64,000 nucleotides of DNA from Lachnospiraceae bacterium (lineage in GTDB: Bacteria > Bacillota_A > Clostridia > Lachnospirales > Lachnospiraceae). The DNA is taken from positions 1 to 64,000 of the forward strand of contig JAFQCI010000062.1 in assembly GCA_017416505.1 (NCBI GenBank), read 5' to 3'. This document shows, piece after piece, positions 35,859 through 43,935 of the stretch; the stretch's first letter is position 1, and each line of letters starts with the position of its first letter. The notes below the pieces were generated by a model. The model did not search any database and was not told the origin of the DNA. It worked only from the letters and a program-made list of their open reading frames with translations. The translations under genes were made by a program, and so were the position numbers.

Positions 35859-36260
35859 TTATGTATCGTTTTGTTTATTTTTCTTTTGAAATCTTTTATG
35901 TTTAGCATTGTGGCAGTCGATGCATAGTGATTGTAGGTTGTTGTAATCAAGCCGCAACTCCCAGCCCTCTGGTGTCTGTATCGGTTTAATATGATCTACT
36001 TCGCTTGCTATAGCTTTGCATTTCACACATTTATATCCATCATCTTGTAATCGTCTGGCAGAGAGTATTCTCCATTCACTCGAATTATAGAATCTTATAT
36101 ATTTCGGGTCTCTAGTCTTGTTATACTTTTTATTACCCTTTCTCTTTTGTTCTACCAGTCTCTGTTCTTTCTCTGCTTCCACAATAGGTTTGCACGTTGA
36201 GCAATATGCTGAACCGTATGCGATAAGATTTCCGCATCTTCTACATGATTTTAATAACAT
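35859..36260 (-). CDS. HNH endonuclease (terminase-associated type)
   Basis: The N-terminal zinc-type cluster CRRCGNLIAYGSAYCSTC is followed by YIRFYNSSEWRILSARRL and the HNH core: CVKCKAIASEVDHIKPI, then NNLQSLCIDCHNAKH. This small HNH type stimulates cos cleavage together with the terminase in many phages. Here 2.7 kb of fibre genes separate it from the small terminase. Confidence 0.92.
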   Translation of the reverse strand: MLLKSCRRCGNLIAYGSAYCSTCKPIVEAEKEQRLVEQKRKGNKKYNKTRDPKYIRFYNSSEWRILSARRLQDDGYKCVKCKAIASEVDHIKPIQTPEGWELRLDYNNLQSLCIDCHNAKHKRFQKKNKQNDT

Positions 36261-36282
36261 AGCCTGCCCCCTTTCCTTCTGT

Positions 36283-36312
36283 CCCCTGATGCACAGGGAT
36301 ACATCAGGGGTA
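36283..36312. other. Perfect 9-bp hairpin upstream of the late operon
   Basis: CCCCTGATG (36283-36291) and CATCAGGGG (36304-36312) enclose 12 bases. The site lies 22 bp upstream of the HNH gene and may be an operator or a leader hairpin of the late transcript, perhaps the target of the ArpU-like regulator. Confidence 0.5.
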
Positions 36313-36334
36313 AGGAGTAAAAAGAAAATAAAAA

Positions 36335-36387
36335 AATAGTAGCTGACTGTTGCATCTTTTTACGACTGCTGCCTGCTACTATTTTCA
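36335..36387 (-). terminator. Terminator between early and late genes
   Basis: AAAATAGTAGC and GCTACTATTTT pair, and the minus strand continues TTTTATTTTC. It closes the early operon after the gene at 36450-36845. Confidence 0.75.
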
Positions 36388-36449
36388 TGTTATCATATTA
36401 ACATTTTAAATTTACCATGAAAACCCCAACTTTTTACCATGGTTTTCCC

Positions 36450-36845
36450 TTAGCTTTCCAAAGTATCTTCCTGGGTTATTGTCCTCTTTACTTTGATTAC
36501 CCCTTTTTTATCTTTATCCATACTAACCCTAGTTCTCATTCCTAGATTCAGAGTAAGTCCTGTTATTTTATCGTCTACTAGCACGTCTACTGCTGCCTTT
36601 AACAGCTTTGTAGCTTCCGGATGGTAGATACCAAACAGCTCTTCTATATTGCTTTTTGTACGTTCTTTAGTTTTAATTTTATATTGATAGCTTCTTGCAT
36701 CACCACATTTACATTGCATTGTTGCCTGGTGGTCTAGTAATTCTTCCTCTCTAAGACCCTCCCCCCCTGCTACTTCTTCCATCTGTTCATCGTCCAATAT
36801 GTACATCTGTCCGCAAAATATACAAGCTCCTGTATTATCCTTCAT
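36450..36845 (-). CDS. Phage protein of unknown function with cysteine motifs
   Basis: ATG at 36845 follows GAGG. The N-terminus CIFCGQMY and later MQCKCGD suggest a zinc knuckle (residues 6-52). The C-terminal half is helical then beta (LLKAAVDVLVDDKITGLTLN). It sits between the ArpU-like regulator and the late operon, so a role in late-gene control is conceivable but unproven. Confidence 0.65.
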   Translation of the reverse strand: MKDNTGACIFCGQMYILDDEQMEEVAGGEGLREEELLDHQATMQCKCGDARSYQYKIKTKERTKSNIEELFGIYHPEATKLLKAAVDVLVDDKITGLTLNLGMRTRVSMDKDKKGVIKVKRTITQEDTLES

Positions 36846-36867
36846 ATGTATTTCCTCACTTTCTTTT

Positions 36868-37437
36868 TTATGTTGTAATTTCATCTTCTAAGCCCCATAG
36901 TAGAACAGACATTTCATTAATGATGCCAGTTATCCACCGCCTTGGTGTGTTCTTTCCCAAGCGTTCTCCGGTATCTTTTTCTATCTGCTCGATAATCTGT
37001 TCGTAACTTAAGCCTTCCATAAAGTACAATTCAAATACCGTGTACTCTATTTCTCTTCCAGCCTCCTTTCTCCTCCTAGCCATTTCGTTAATAACCTTAT
37101 CGATATTTGCAGTCATTAACATGGTTCTAAACCTGGTCTTTCGAACACTTCTTAGATATGACTCCTGCTGCTCTTCTGTCATTTCATCTGAATAAATTCC
37201 AAGCTCCATCCCCTCACTGATTGCATTTTCAATATGAAACGTAGCATCGCGGTAACATTTCATCAGACTAAAAGTATCATGATATTTTCCCTTCTGTTTT
37301 ACCTTCGCTTCTTCCTTGCGCAATCTTTTGAGTGCCTGCTCTGCTGCTGCCTCTAACATTGATTGTAGTTTTTCCTCTGTAAGTATGATAGTTTCTGATG
37401 ATTTTGCATCTTCTTTTTCCGTAGCTGCTACGTTCAT
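36868..37437 (-). CDS. ArpU/RinA-type late transcription regulator
   Basis: ATG at 37437 has GAGGAGG at good spacing. The protein has a central helical region (YHDTFSLMKCYRDATFHIEN) and a C-terminal sigma-like HTH (ELYFMEGLSYEQIIEQIEKD, GKNTPRRWITGIINEMSVLL). Such proteins switch on phage late genes and usually lie just upstream of HNH/terminase, as here. Confidence 0.8.
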   Translation of the reverse strand: MNVAATEKEDAKSSETIILTEEKLQSMLEAAAEQALKRLRKEEAKVKQKGKYHDTFSLMKCYRDATFHIENAISEGMELGIYSDEMTEEQQESYLRSVRKTRFRTMLMTANIDKVINEMARRRKEAGREIEYTVFELYFMEGLSYEQIIEQIEKDTGERLGKNTPRRWITGIINEMSVLLWGLEDEITT

Positions 37438-37452
37438 GTTATACCTCCTCAT

Positions 37453-37749
37453 TTAAAGCAAATATCCATTTCTCATAGCCATGTATTTCCCATAGCTCAT
37501 GCCACATTCATGTGCTTCTTGGATTGCTTGACTAAGTTCCATTTTTTTGGATTCATTTTTACTTTTTTCTTCTTTCTTCTTATCGCGACATATTTTCATC
37601 ATTTGCTTTCGTCTGATTTTCCTGCATTTTTCACTACACACAATTGCATTTCGACAACTGTTGAATAATGAACCACATATCGCGCATTCTATTTCTTTCA
37701 AATCAAATCGCCTTCTTTTTTCATAGCTTTCACTCCTATAATATGGCAC
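37453..37749 (-). CDS. Small zinc-knuckle phage protein
   Basis: The start is probably GTG at 37749, overlapping the end of the previous gene by 14 bp. Two cysteine pairs, CAICG and CSEKC (about residues 22-40), fit a zinc ribbon, followed by a Lys/Glu-rich helix and HECGMSYGKYMAMRNGY. It may bind DNA. Function is unknown. Confidence 0.6.
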   Translation of the reverse strand: MPYYRSESYEKRRRFDLKEIECAICGSLFNSCRNAIVCSEKCRKIRRKQMMKICRDKKKEEKSKNESKKMELSQAIQEAHECGMSYGKYMAMRNGYLL

Positions 37750-38416
37750 TGTCCATATTCCATTTCATATCACATGGAATGTTTCCGTTTTTATCTCGTA
37801 TCCCACAATCCTCACGCATTTTATTGAAAAATCTGCATCTTTCACAATTTAAACAACTACCACATATATTACATATAGTGTTCCTAACTATATTTTTCTT
37901 TTCAAGGCTTGCCATACCTATTTCTTCACTCTTTTTTGAATCATTAATAATCTCGTAAATAATATCGTCATGATAATTCCCTAATCTGTCCTTAAATGCG
38001 TCTTTCAATATATGCTTGTTTCCATCGTATTTTTTACAAAACTTATCATAATGTTTTTCGATTGGATTTCCACCAACCATGCTCCATTCAATCCTATGTA
38101 GCTTATATTGATTTATCAGTTTATCCATTTCTTCAAATAAATCTTTCCCGATAATCGGATTTCCCCTATCAAAAGATATTATTCCGAAACAGTGAGCGCG
38201 AGAAGAATACCAATCTATCTTATATGTAAAATATCCCAGCAAATCTTTATTGCTGTTTACTATTGCATATTGAAATGTGGAGGCATCCGGACAATCTGAT
38301 ATTTCTGGTATCCAATTATCCATACAACCATTTTCATACAACATATCTGTTGAATAAAAGTATTCTTTCATACGTTCTTGAATTTCTACTTTTTTAACTG
38401 CTGCTGGTATCAACAT
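37736..38416 (-). CDS. GNAT-like acetyltransferase with cysteine-rich C-terminus
   Basis: Residues 1-150 look like a GNAT fold: FQYAIVNSNKDLLGYFTYKI, RAHCFGIISFDRGNPIIG (strand and acetyl-CoA-loop region), LHRIEWSMVGGNPIEKHYDK, ending DDIIYEII. The C-terminus has CNICGSCLNCERC (about 184-196) and CGIRDKNGNIPCDM, probably metal binding. The substrate is unknown. Phage acetyltransferases can modify host or anti-host proteins (inference). Confidence 0.65.
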   Translation of the reverse strand: MLIPAAVKKVEIQERMKEYFYSTDMLYENGCMDNWIPEISDCPDASTFQYAIVNSNKDLLGYFTYKIDWYSSRAHCFGIISFDRGNPIIGKDLFEEMDKLINQYKLHRIEWSMVGGNPIEKHYDKFCKKYDGNKHILKDAFKDRLGNYHDDIIYEIINDSKKSEEIGMASLEKKNIVRNTICNICGSCLNCERCRFFNKMREDCGIRDKNGNIPCDMKWNMDSAIL

Positions 38417-38720
38417 CCCTCCATACCTCCTTTTTCCCTCTTATTATTCTGTCTGGATGTTCACGACAAAAATTATACATTTCCTTTTTTAGCGGACCAT
38501 CTTTTAACACAATAACTGTTCCTTTTTGTACATTTGGGTCGCAAATAAAAAAGATATTGTTAGGAAAATCGTTTAAATCTACACTTTCCCCGATAAGAAA
38601 ATCTTCCGAATTTATAAAAACGATTTGTGTTGTCTGGTATAAATTTTCTTCCAATTTTTCAATTGCTTTTATAATGTCTTTTAATGGTTCTGCCATTCCC
38701 TTACTTCCTTTCATTCCCAA
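38394..38720 (-). CDS. Phage protein of unknown function
   Basis: The 108-residue protein starts close to a helix (MAEPLKDIIKAIEKLEENLY) and contains TQIVFINSEDFLIGESVDLN and NNIFFICDPNVQKGTVIVLK, an alpha/beta pattern. Its end overlaps the next gene by 23 bp. The start may be the third methionine (MAEPL). No family recognised. Confidence 0.6.
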   Translation of the reverse strand: MGMKGSKGMAEPLKDIIKAIEKLEENLYQTTQIVFINSEDFLIGESVDLNDFPNNIFFICDPNVQKGTVIVLKDGPLKKEMYNFCREHPDRIIRGKKEVWRDVDTSSS

Positions 38721-39056
38721 TCAAGTATCAAAAGCTTGTCCGCAACTCCAACAATAATTTTGATGTTCACCTACTGTTTTCCCACAGCAGGGACAAATAC
38801 ATAATTCATCCTTGTTATCAAAAATAGCTTTCTTCGGCTCATTCTTTTCTTTTAAAGCTTTAAATTCTTCAACCGCTCCCAACTCTCTGTACTGTTGGAT
38901 TTCTTCAAGGGCTTGGATTGCTGTTTTTAATACGGTGATATTTTCTTCACAAATAGAAGTATCAGCATCTGAATTGCTTACCATAAAGCCTAAAATATTG
39001 CCGATTCTTTGTTCACATTCTTCAATATGCTTTTTAATTGCTTCATTCTCCGTCAT
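38721..39056 (-). CDS. Zinc-ribbon phage protein
   Basis: ATG at 39056 follows AAGGAG. The helical N-terminus (ENEAIKKHIEECEQRIGNIL) and ALEEIQQYRELGAVEEFKAL lead to a C-terminal zinc ribbon CPCCGKTVGEHQNYCWSCG. This domain order recurs in Clostridia phage genomes. Role unknown, perhaps nucleic-acid binding. It overlaps the upstream small gene by 14 bp and shares its initiation sequence. Confidence 0.72.
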   Translation of the reverse strand: MTENEAIKKHIEECEQRIGNILGFMVSNSDADTSICEENITVLKTAIQALEEIQQYRELGAVEEFKALKEKNEPKKAIFDNKDELCICPCCGKTVGEHQNYCWSCGQAFDT

Positions 39057-39207
39057 GCTCATTCTCCTTTGCCTTTTTACTCTTATATGGCTTGTATTCA
39101 CACTTGCCATTTCTTTTTCTACAATACACATAATCATCATCTATTTTCGTATAGCAATGTTGACAGGTATTGCATTTTTCTAAAAAATTATCATTATTCT
39201 CCGTCAT
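39043..39207 (-). CDS. Small cysteine-rich protein, 54 aa
   Basis: ATG at 39207 follows AAGGAGAATGAGC, the same leader as the next gene. The sequence MTENNDNFLEKCNTCQHCYT and YVYCRKRNGKCEYKPY contains a CxxCxxC cluster with two further cysteines, a probable zinc site. Function unknown. Confidence 0.65.
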   Translation of the reverse strand: MTENNDNFLEKCNTCQHCYTKIDDDYVYCRKRNGKCEYKPYKSKKAKENEHDGE

Positions 39208-39222
39208 GCTCATTCTCCTTTG

Positions 39223-39396
39223 CTAATCTGTTTTCATACTTCTGTAAATGTTATCAATCTTGTCACAAATATTCATATATGCTAACTCATAACCTTTTAC
39301 AAACATCTTTATTTCCTCTAATGTCATAGGCTCTGTTGGTTCTACTGTCACTTCTGACATTCCTTTTAACAACATATCTCTTTCTTCTCTTGTCAT
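39223..39396 (-). CDS. Small phage protein, 57 aa
   Basis: ATG at 39396, preceded by GAGAGG. The product reads MTREERDMLLKGMSEVTVEP and LEEIKMFVKGYELAYMNICD, mostly helical. It lies in line with its neighbours, four bp after the next upstream gene. No known family. Confidence 0.6.
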   Translation of the reverse strand: MTREERDMLLKGMSEVTVEPTEPMTLEEIKMFVKGYELAYMNICDKIDNIYRSMKTD

Positions 39397-39400
39397 CCTC

Positions 39401-39868
39401 TCACTCTCCCATCTGCTCCAATGCCTGCTCTGCTTCTTCTTTGGTTAGGAATACGGTTTTGCCAATATCCTCTAATAAATAGCAGCTTTCTCCCATATCA
39501 TCATCATTGATTGCATCAATCCTTATAATTACTCTATCTTTATGCAACTGTTTCCATTGTACTTGTAAGACACGCATTTTAATAATAGGTTCTTTAGCAC
39601 CGATATTTATTCTGTAAATTGTATCTCCCACCTTGCAAGGCAACCTCAAAAACAAGCCTTGTTCTTCGGCATCTTCGTATTCGGCAAGTTTTTCTATTGC
39701 CTTTTGTATAGGACAACTATCACATTCGTATTTTTCGCAAGTTTCTCTACAAAGTTCTCCGTTTGTTCCTTTTATTTCATAATCTTCTTTTGGTATATCT
39801 GCAATTCCTAGTTTTTCTAAAACTTCATCTGGTAAATTACAAACAAATTTTTCTGTCAATCTGTCCAT
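39401..39868 (-). CDS. Phage protein with N-terminal cysteines and beta-barrel-like C-terminus
   Basis: ATG at 39868 follows AAAGG. CRETCEKYECDSCPIQKAIE (about residues 40-60) and the RLPCKVGDTIYRINIGAKEP segment are common in a Clostridia phage family of unknown role. The beta part resembles a small SH3-like barrel. It overlaps the previous gene by 32 bp. Confidence 0.65.
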   Translation of the reverse strand: MDRLTEKFVCNLPDEVLEKLGIADIPKEDYEIKGTNGELCRETCEKYECDSCPIQKAIEKLAEYEDAEEQGLFLRLPCKVGDTIYRINIGAKEPIIKMRVLQVQWKQLHKDRVIIRIDAINDDDMGESCYLLEDIGKTVFLTKEEAEQALEQMGE

Positions 39869-40181
39869 TATTTTCATCCTTTCTCACCAGGTAAATACTC
39901 CCTTTTAATCCTCGAATGATTCCGCTGGTACCGTATTCCTCTGTCAGTTTAATCTCCATATTGTCCTTGATTACCTCTGTAAGTTGCTGTGCAAGAACTG
40001 TATGTGCTATATGCAAAGGCATATCATTCTCTAATGTTATTGAGGTTGTGAACTTATCAACCTGAGAATTATTAAAGCGTATCTGTGGTACTGATGGCAT
40101 ATGTATGCGTTTTATCTCTTCTAATTCCCTTCGTAATTGTTTTTTCGTTTTAAAATTCTTAAATAGCTTCACTGGTACCAA
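39837..40181 (-). CDS. Phage protein of unknown function
   Basis: The 114-residue product begins with a basic segment (FKNFKTKKQLRRELEEIKRI) and continues with an alpha/beta part (DKFTTSITLENDMPLHIAHT). The order places it with replication genes. I cannot assign a family. Confidence 0.55.
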   Translation of the reverse strand: MVPVKLFKNFKTKKQLRRELEEIKRIHMPSVPQIRFNNSQVDKFTTSITLENDMPLHIAHTVLAQQLTEVIKDNMEIKLTEEYGTSGIIRGLKGSIYLVRKDENNGQIDRKICL

Positions 40182-40187
40182 TCCCCC

Positions 40188-40712
40188 CTATTCTACCGGT
40201 ACGGAAGTTTTCTCGCTCGCCAGCTTTGGCTTTGTTATTTTCCCGTCCTTTAAAATACTGTTGTTCGCTATGGACATTTGCGTTTTATATTGTCTTCCTG
40301 ATATTCTGCTGCTCTGCATATATGTTTTATCAGCACTATCTCGTAATTCACAGTACTCCTGCAGTATCTTAATGGCTTCTTCAGCGGAATAGCAGGTCAC
40401 TACATAATGACCTGCTGCTGCCATGTCCGAAAGAAACTCTTTCTGGGTGTCCTGCTGCTTATTGTTTCCATACTTCATTTCGATATATAGACCATGATAG
40501 ATACCTTTAGGGTATGGCAGGTGTAGATCCGATACACCTGCTTTTACTCCCATCTGTTTTAATTTCACTGCTTCCAATCTGTTCCTACTGCCACCGTTTG
40601 GACAGTGATAAAGCCATTTTAATTCAGGATACTTTTGAGTATTCCATTGCGCCCACTGGATTACATTAATCTGTTCGGTATCTTCACTCTTTAATGCAGT
40701 TCTCATATTCAC
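40188..40712 (-). CDS. VRR-NUC domain nuclease
   Basis: Residues 10-115 fit the VRR-NUC (PD-D/ExK) family: HCPNGGSRNRLEAVKLKQMG, VKAGVSDLHLPYPKG (Asp) and GLYIEMKYGNNKQQDTQKEF (Glu-x-Lys). Stand-alone VRR-NUC proteins are common in phage replication regions and may resolve branched DNA. The C-terminal 60 residues have no recognisable domain. Confidence 0.88.
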   Translation of the reverse strand: MNMRTALKSEDTEQINVIQWAQWNTQKYPELKWLYHCPNGGSRNRLEAVKLKQMGVKAGVSDLHLPYPKGIYHGLYIEMKYGNNKQQDTQKEFLSDMAAAGHYVVTCYSAEEAIKILQEYCELRDSADKTYMQSSRISGRQYKTQMSIANNSILKDGKITKPKLASEKTSVPVE

Positions 40713-40724
40713 GTTTTATTCCTC

Positions 40725-41348
40725 CTACTTGTAGAAATTATGATTTCCTACGGTTTTGACATACTCCAAGTTACGCGAATGCCAGGTATTTTCTCCATTG
40801 CTGACAGATTCGAAATAGAGTGCCCCCTGGGATTCATCCCACTTATTCACCATTATCATATTAACTGCTGCATAACATTCCTCATCCGGTTCTGTGGTCC
40901 ACCATCTGCCTCCCGGTTCTAATGGACTGAACTGATAGGTACCATTGTTATTCTGGAAAATTACTTCCTGGATGGTATCCGGAAAATCTTGGTTCTACAC
41001 ACGATTTAGTACTACCATAATTACCATGGCTTTTCCTTCGATACTTTCTCCTTCCGCCTCTGCCATTGCAATCTTGGCCAGGAGGTAACTTTCCTCTGAA
41101 TCCCAATCCATACTTATTTCATTTACTGTGAGTATGGGGTAGGTAGCATTTTGAACTCCATTCGATGCTATTTCCACAACTAATTTGTTTGGCAAATCCC
41201 ATTTTGACCGGTGTTGAGGGGTATTTTCGGCATTTAATACATTTGGTTTATATAAATTTGTAAAAACCACTATTGTAATTGCCAGCAAACCCAGTAAAGT
41301 ACCTAGTCTAGCTCGTTTTTTCTTGTACATATAATTCATGCGTTCCAT
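40725..41348 (-). pseudogene. SleB/CwlJ-like cell-wall hydrolase interrupted by an in-frame amber codon
   Basis: The first 117 codons encode an N-terminal membrane anchor (LGTLLGLLAITIVVFTNLY) and the beginning of a Hydrolase_2 domain (AKIAMAEAEGESIEGKAMVI, MVVLNRV). TAG at 40995-40997 then ends the frame. The same frame continues with NQDFPDTIQEVIFQNNNGTY, WDESQGALYFESVSNGENTW and VGNHNFYK, which completes the domain. One base change would restore it. The putative catalytic Glu is in AEAEGE. Read as a nonsense mutation, less likely readthrough. Confidence 0.85.
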
Positions 41349-42708
41349 TTAGTATTTTCTCCTCTTCTTCTGTGTCGAAAGACCATCCGTATCGTTCTAG
41401 TATCTTGTAACCTTTCAGTAGTGTCTGTCCTATTTTTGTCTTATAGGTTCCGTCGTACGCAACAATTTCACCTATATGTTCCATTCCATAATGCATTATA
41501 GTTAGCATTTGATGGATAGTTCTTAGAGACTCTGCTTGACGTTTTGCTTCGTCCTTTTCTTCCTGGGTGCTTTGATATTCCGGTTTCCCTCTGAAGAAAT
41601 CTGTTATGTTTCCCATTTCAACAAATGTTTTGGCTGCTACCAGAACATCCCATATTTCATCCTTTATTTTCTCCGTTTCCCTTATAGGTGCTATTTTTCC
41701 GGAGATAATATTCAGGATAAACTCTCTTCTTCTGGCATCCATCCGTTCTATTAATGAATTGATTTCCTTTTTATTTTTATCTCTTTGCTTACGTACAAGT
41801 TCTTCCGGAGTCGCTTTTTTCTTTTCTTTTTTGAATTTTTTTATAACTCTTACTGCTCTCCAGTATTTCATGTAATAGAGAGGATCCGTTTCTTTTTTTA
41901 AATTGATTCGTTTCGGAACTTCTTTTTCAAGCTCAAATTCTTTTACTGTTTCCCATTTGCCAGAATACATTTCATTTTCTGCACCTTTTGGTGCCGACTT
42001 AATTCCTGCTGCTTTTAGCAGTTCAATGATTTCTTTTGCTTTTTTCTCTCTTTCTGCTTCTTTCACTGCACTTTGTGCTTTCCATGCAATGTCTCTTGAA
42101 TCCCTGGCTTCTTTCAGGATTTTATTTCTGATCTCGATATCTTCTACCTTCTCCAGTTCGTAAAGGTCTTTCAAAGTTAATTGAAAGCTGCTGTCCTGTT
42201 CTTTCTTTTTCAACTCCTCTGCATCCAATTTCGCAATGCTTAATCGTCGTCTGATAGTTGTTCTACTGAAGCCGGTCTTTTCAGCGATTTGTTCTTCTGT
42301 GTCCCCAAGGTTCAGCATCATTTGAAAGCCCTGCGCCTGCTCATAGATGGTCAGATCATTTCTCTGCATGTTTTCTTCGAGCATGATGCTGACCTGTTCT
42401 TTTTTTGATATTTTGCTTATGATCTTGCAAGGAACTTCTTTCAGTCCTGCCTGCTTTGCTGCTGCCAATCTTCTATGCCCTATTAGCACATGAAAATCGC
42501 TAAGTAAAGAAATATTGTCCGCATCCGGCTGTTCATCTGGTTCATCGTGCAATGCAGTGAGTGGTATTACTGTTAGATTTTGCATGATTCCATTCTTTTT
42601 CACCGATTCCACCATTTCCGACAAGTCCCCAATTTCTTTTCTTGGATTATCCGGATGTGGATATAATTGTGCTACATTGATATTTTTAAGTACTGTTTCA
42701 CTCTTCAT
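41308..42708 (-). CDS. ParB-like nuclease-domain protein
   Basis: ATG at 42708 follows AGAGGAG. The ParB N-terminal domain is clear: NVAQLYPHPDNPRKEIGDLS, DFHVLIGHRRLAAAKQAGL and VSIMLEENMQRNDLTIYEQA. The HTH follows (GDTEEQIAEKTGFSRTTIRR). The C-terminal half is helical and highly charged. Phage ParB-like proteins may bind DNA or act as nucleases or partition factors. The next gene starts inside its end. Confidence 0.85.
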   Translation of the reverse strand: MKSETVLKNINVAQLYPHPDNPRKEIGDLSEMVESVKKNGIMQNLTVIPLTALHDEPDEQPDADNISLLSDFHVLIGHRRLAAAKQAGLKEVPCKIISKISKKEQVSIMLEENMQRNDLTIYEQAQGFQMMLNLGDTEEQIAEKTGFSRTTIRRRLSIAKLDAEELKKKEQDSSFQLTLKDLYELEKVEDIEIRNKILKEARDSRDIAWKAQSAVKEAEREKKAKEIIELLKAAGIKSAPKGAENEMYSGKWETVKEFELEKEVPKRINLKKETDPLYYMKYWRAVRVIKKFKKEKKKATPEELVRKQRDKNKKEINSLIERMDARRREFILNIISGKIAPIRETEKIKDEIWDVLVAAKTFVEMGNITDFFRGKPEYQSTQEEKDEAKRQAESLRTIHQMLTIMHYGMEHIGEIVAYDGTYKTKIGQTLLKGYKILERYGWSFDTEEEEKILNGTHELYVQEKTS

Positions 42709-42763
42709 AATGTTTTTTCTCCTCTGTTTCACTTATGTATTATGTTTATCTGCTGCATGAATT

Positions 42764-43603
42764 TTAATTCCTTAGTCTCTTTAATCTCAGGTAAATACTC
42801 CAGCCGGTATAATCGTTATATTGGAAATTGATTGAAGTAGGTTCGTATCCCGGGTATCTTTTTCTCCACACCTCTTTGTCTTCTGGAGTCTTTGCGTATT
42901 CTTTTAAGGTTCTGACGCTATACTTGTGGTCGTTCTTTTTTATCTTTGGCTTTTCAAGATTCTGCGATGCAGACCATTTCTTACATCCTTTTTTTCGTTT
43001 ATTAATGTAATTGACTAGTCCTTCGATACCATTTTCATTTGGCTGCAGTCTGTCACAATTTGCAAATCCTAAAAAATCCACTTCTTGTCTATATGTAGGG
43101 TCAGATGCTTTTTTCCAGTTGATACGGGTGGTACTCCAAAGAAGCTCCACCTCTTCCCTGCTTAAAGCTCCATTGATAATAATGTGATGGTGTATTCTTA
43201 CCGCTTTAGTACCCTCTCCAGTATCACCCTCTTCCGGATCCATGGGAGTAAATTCTGTTACCAACATATATTTAAGATCTACCCCTTTATCCTTTTTCAT
43301 TTTTCTTTTGATTCGGTTTAAGTAGTTTCGAACTATCCTCTCAGCATCTTCCAATGTCTCCGGCATATATTTATCGTTGTATGTAGCAGATAGATGATAA
43401 TCTGCTTCGGTGAAGTTGGCATTGGCTATCTGAACGAACCTCCGCTTTGAATTTTTATCATTCAGGTTCTGTTGCTTCAAGCTGGATGCTTTCTCTTTGA
43501 CCTTTCCTGTTTCCGGTATGTTGGTTACTGGTATTATGTCTACCTCTAACCATCTTTCTCCACAGTATATCCTCTTTTCTCTTATGAAATTTTTTCTTGC
43601 CAT
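42764..43603 (-). CDS. HUH-type rolling-circle replication initiator (Rep)
   Basis: The HUH motif is RIHHHIIINGALS (about residues 135-147) and the catalytic tyrosine motif is LVNYINKRKKG (about 195-205). Other family landmarks are RRFVQIANANFTEADYHLSA, LKYMLVTEFTP and LGFANCDRLQPNENGIEGL. Such Rep proteins nick one strand and start rolling-circle synthesis. An SSB-like gene lies directly upstream. No helicase loader or polymerase is visible, so Rep may be the phage's replication starter. Confidence 0.82.
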   Translation of the reverse strand: MARKNFIREKRIYCGERWLEVDIIPVTNIPETGKVKEKASSLKQQNLNDKNSKRRFVQIANANFTEADYHLSATYNDKYMPETLEDAERIVRNYLNRIKRKMKKDKGVDLKYMLVTEFTPMDPEEGDTGEGTKAVRIHHHIIINGALSREEVELLWSTTRINWKKASDPTYRQEVDFLGFANCDRLQPNENGIEGLVNYINKRKKGCKKWSASQNLEKPKIKKNDHKYSVRTLKEYAKTPEDKEVWRKRYPGYEPTSINFQYNDYTGWSIYLRLKRLRN

Positions 43604-43935
43604 CCTCTATGCTCTCCTTATACCCATACCATGCCTTTCTTACATACTTTGTATTAATATCCTTTTATCTCTTATATTGATATATAATTTATAAATGATT
43701 GAAATGTTAATACCCTATACAAGCTCTCTAACGAGCCTTCCGTCTGCTCGTAATTTTTCTTTATCCGGTTATGCTTTTATTTCAAGGTCCATGGTATTTT
43801 ATGTTGATTTTTTACAATCCTTATAGTATAATTCAAGCGGATAGAGTTATTGCTATAAGGCAATGATTGAAGAGAGCATTTGCATTGCCACCGCTACGCA
43901 AATGCTCTTTTTACTGGCTTTTCTTTGTAAATATT
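43604..43935. other. Intergenic region between Rep and SSB-like genes, candidate origin
   Basis: This 332-bp AT-rich stretch contains no gene. It has a perfect hairpin at 43873-43908 (AGAGCATTTGC/GCAAATGCTCT) followed on the plus strand by TTTTT, and TATACT (minus strand, near 43826) as a likely -10 for rep. Placed next to a nicking Rep, it is a reasonable place for a double-strand origin. Confidence 0.45.

Noticed and set aside
40995..40997. Recoding of TAG as an amino acid in the phage
   Set aside because: Other phage genes end cleanly at TAG (capsid, integrase) and no suppressor tRNA with a CTA anticodon is visible.
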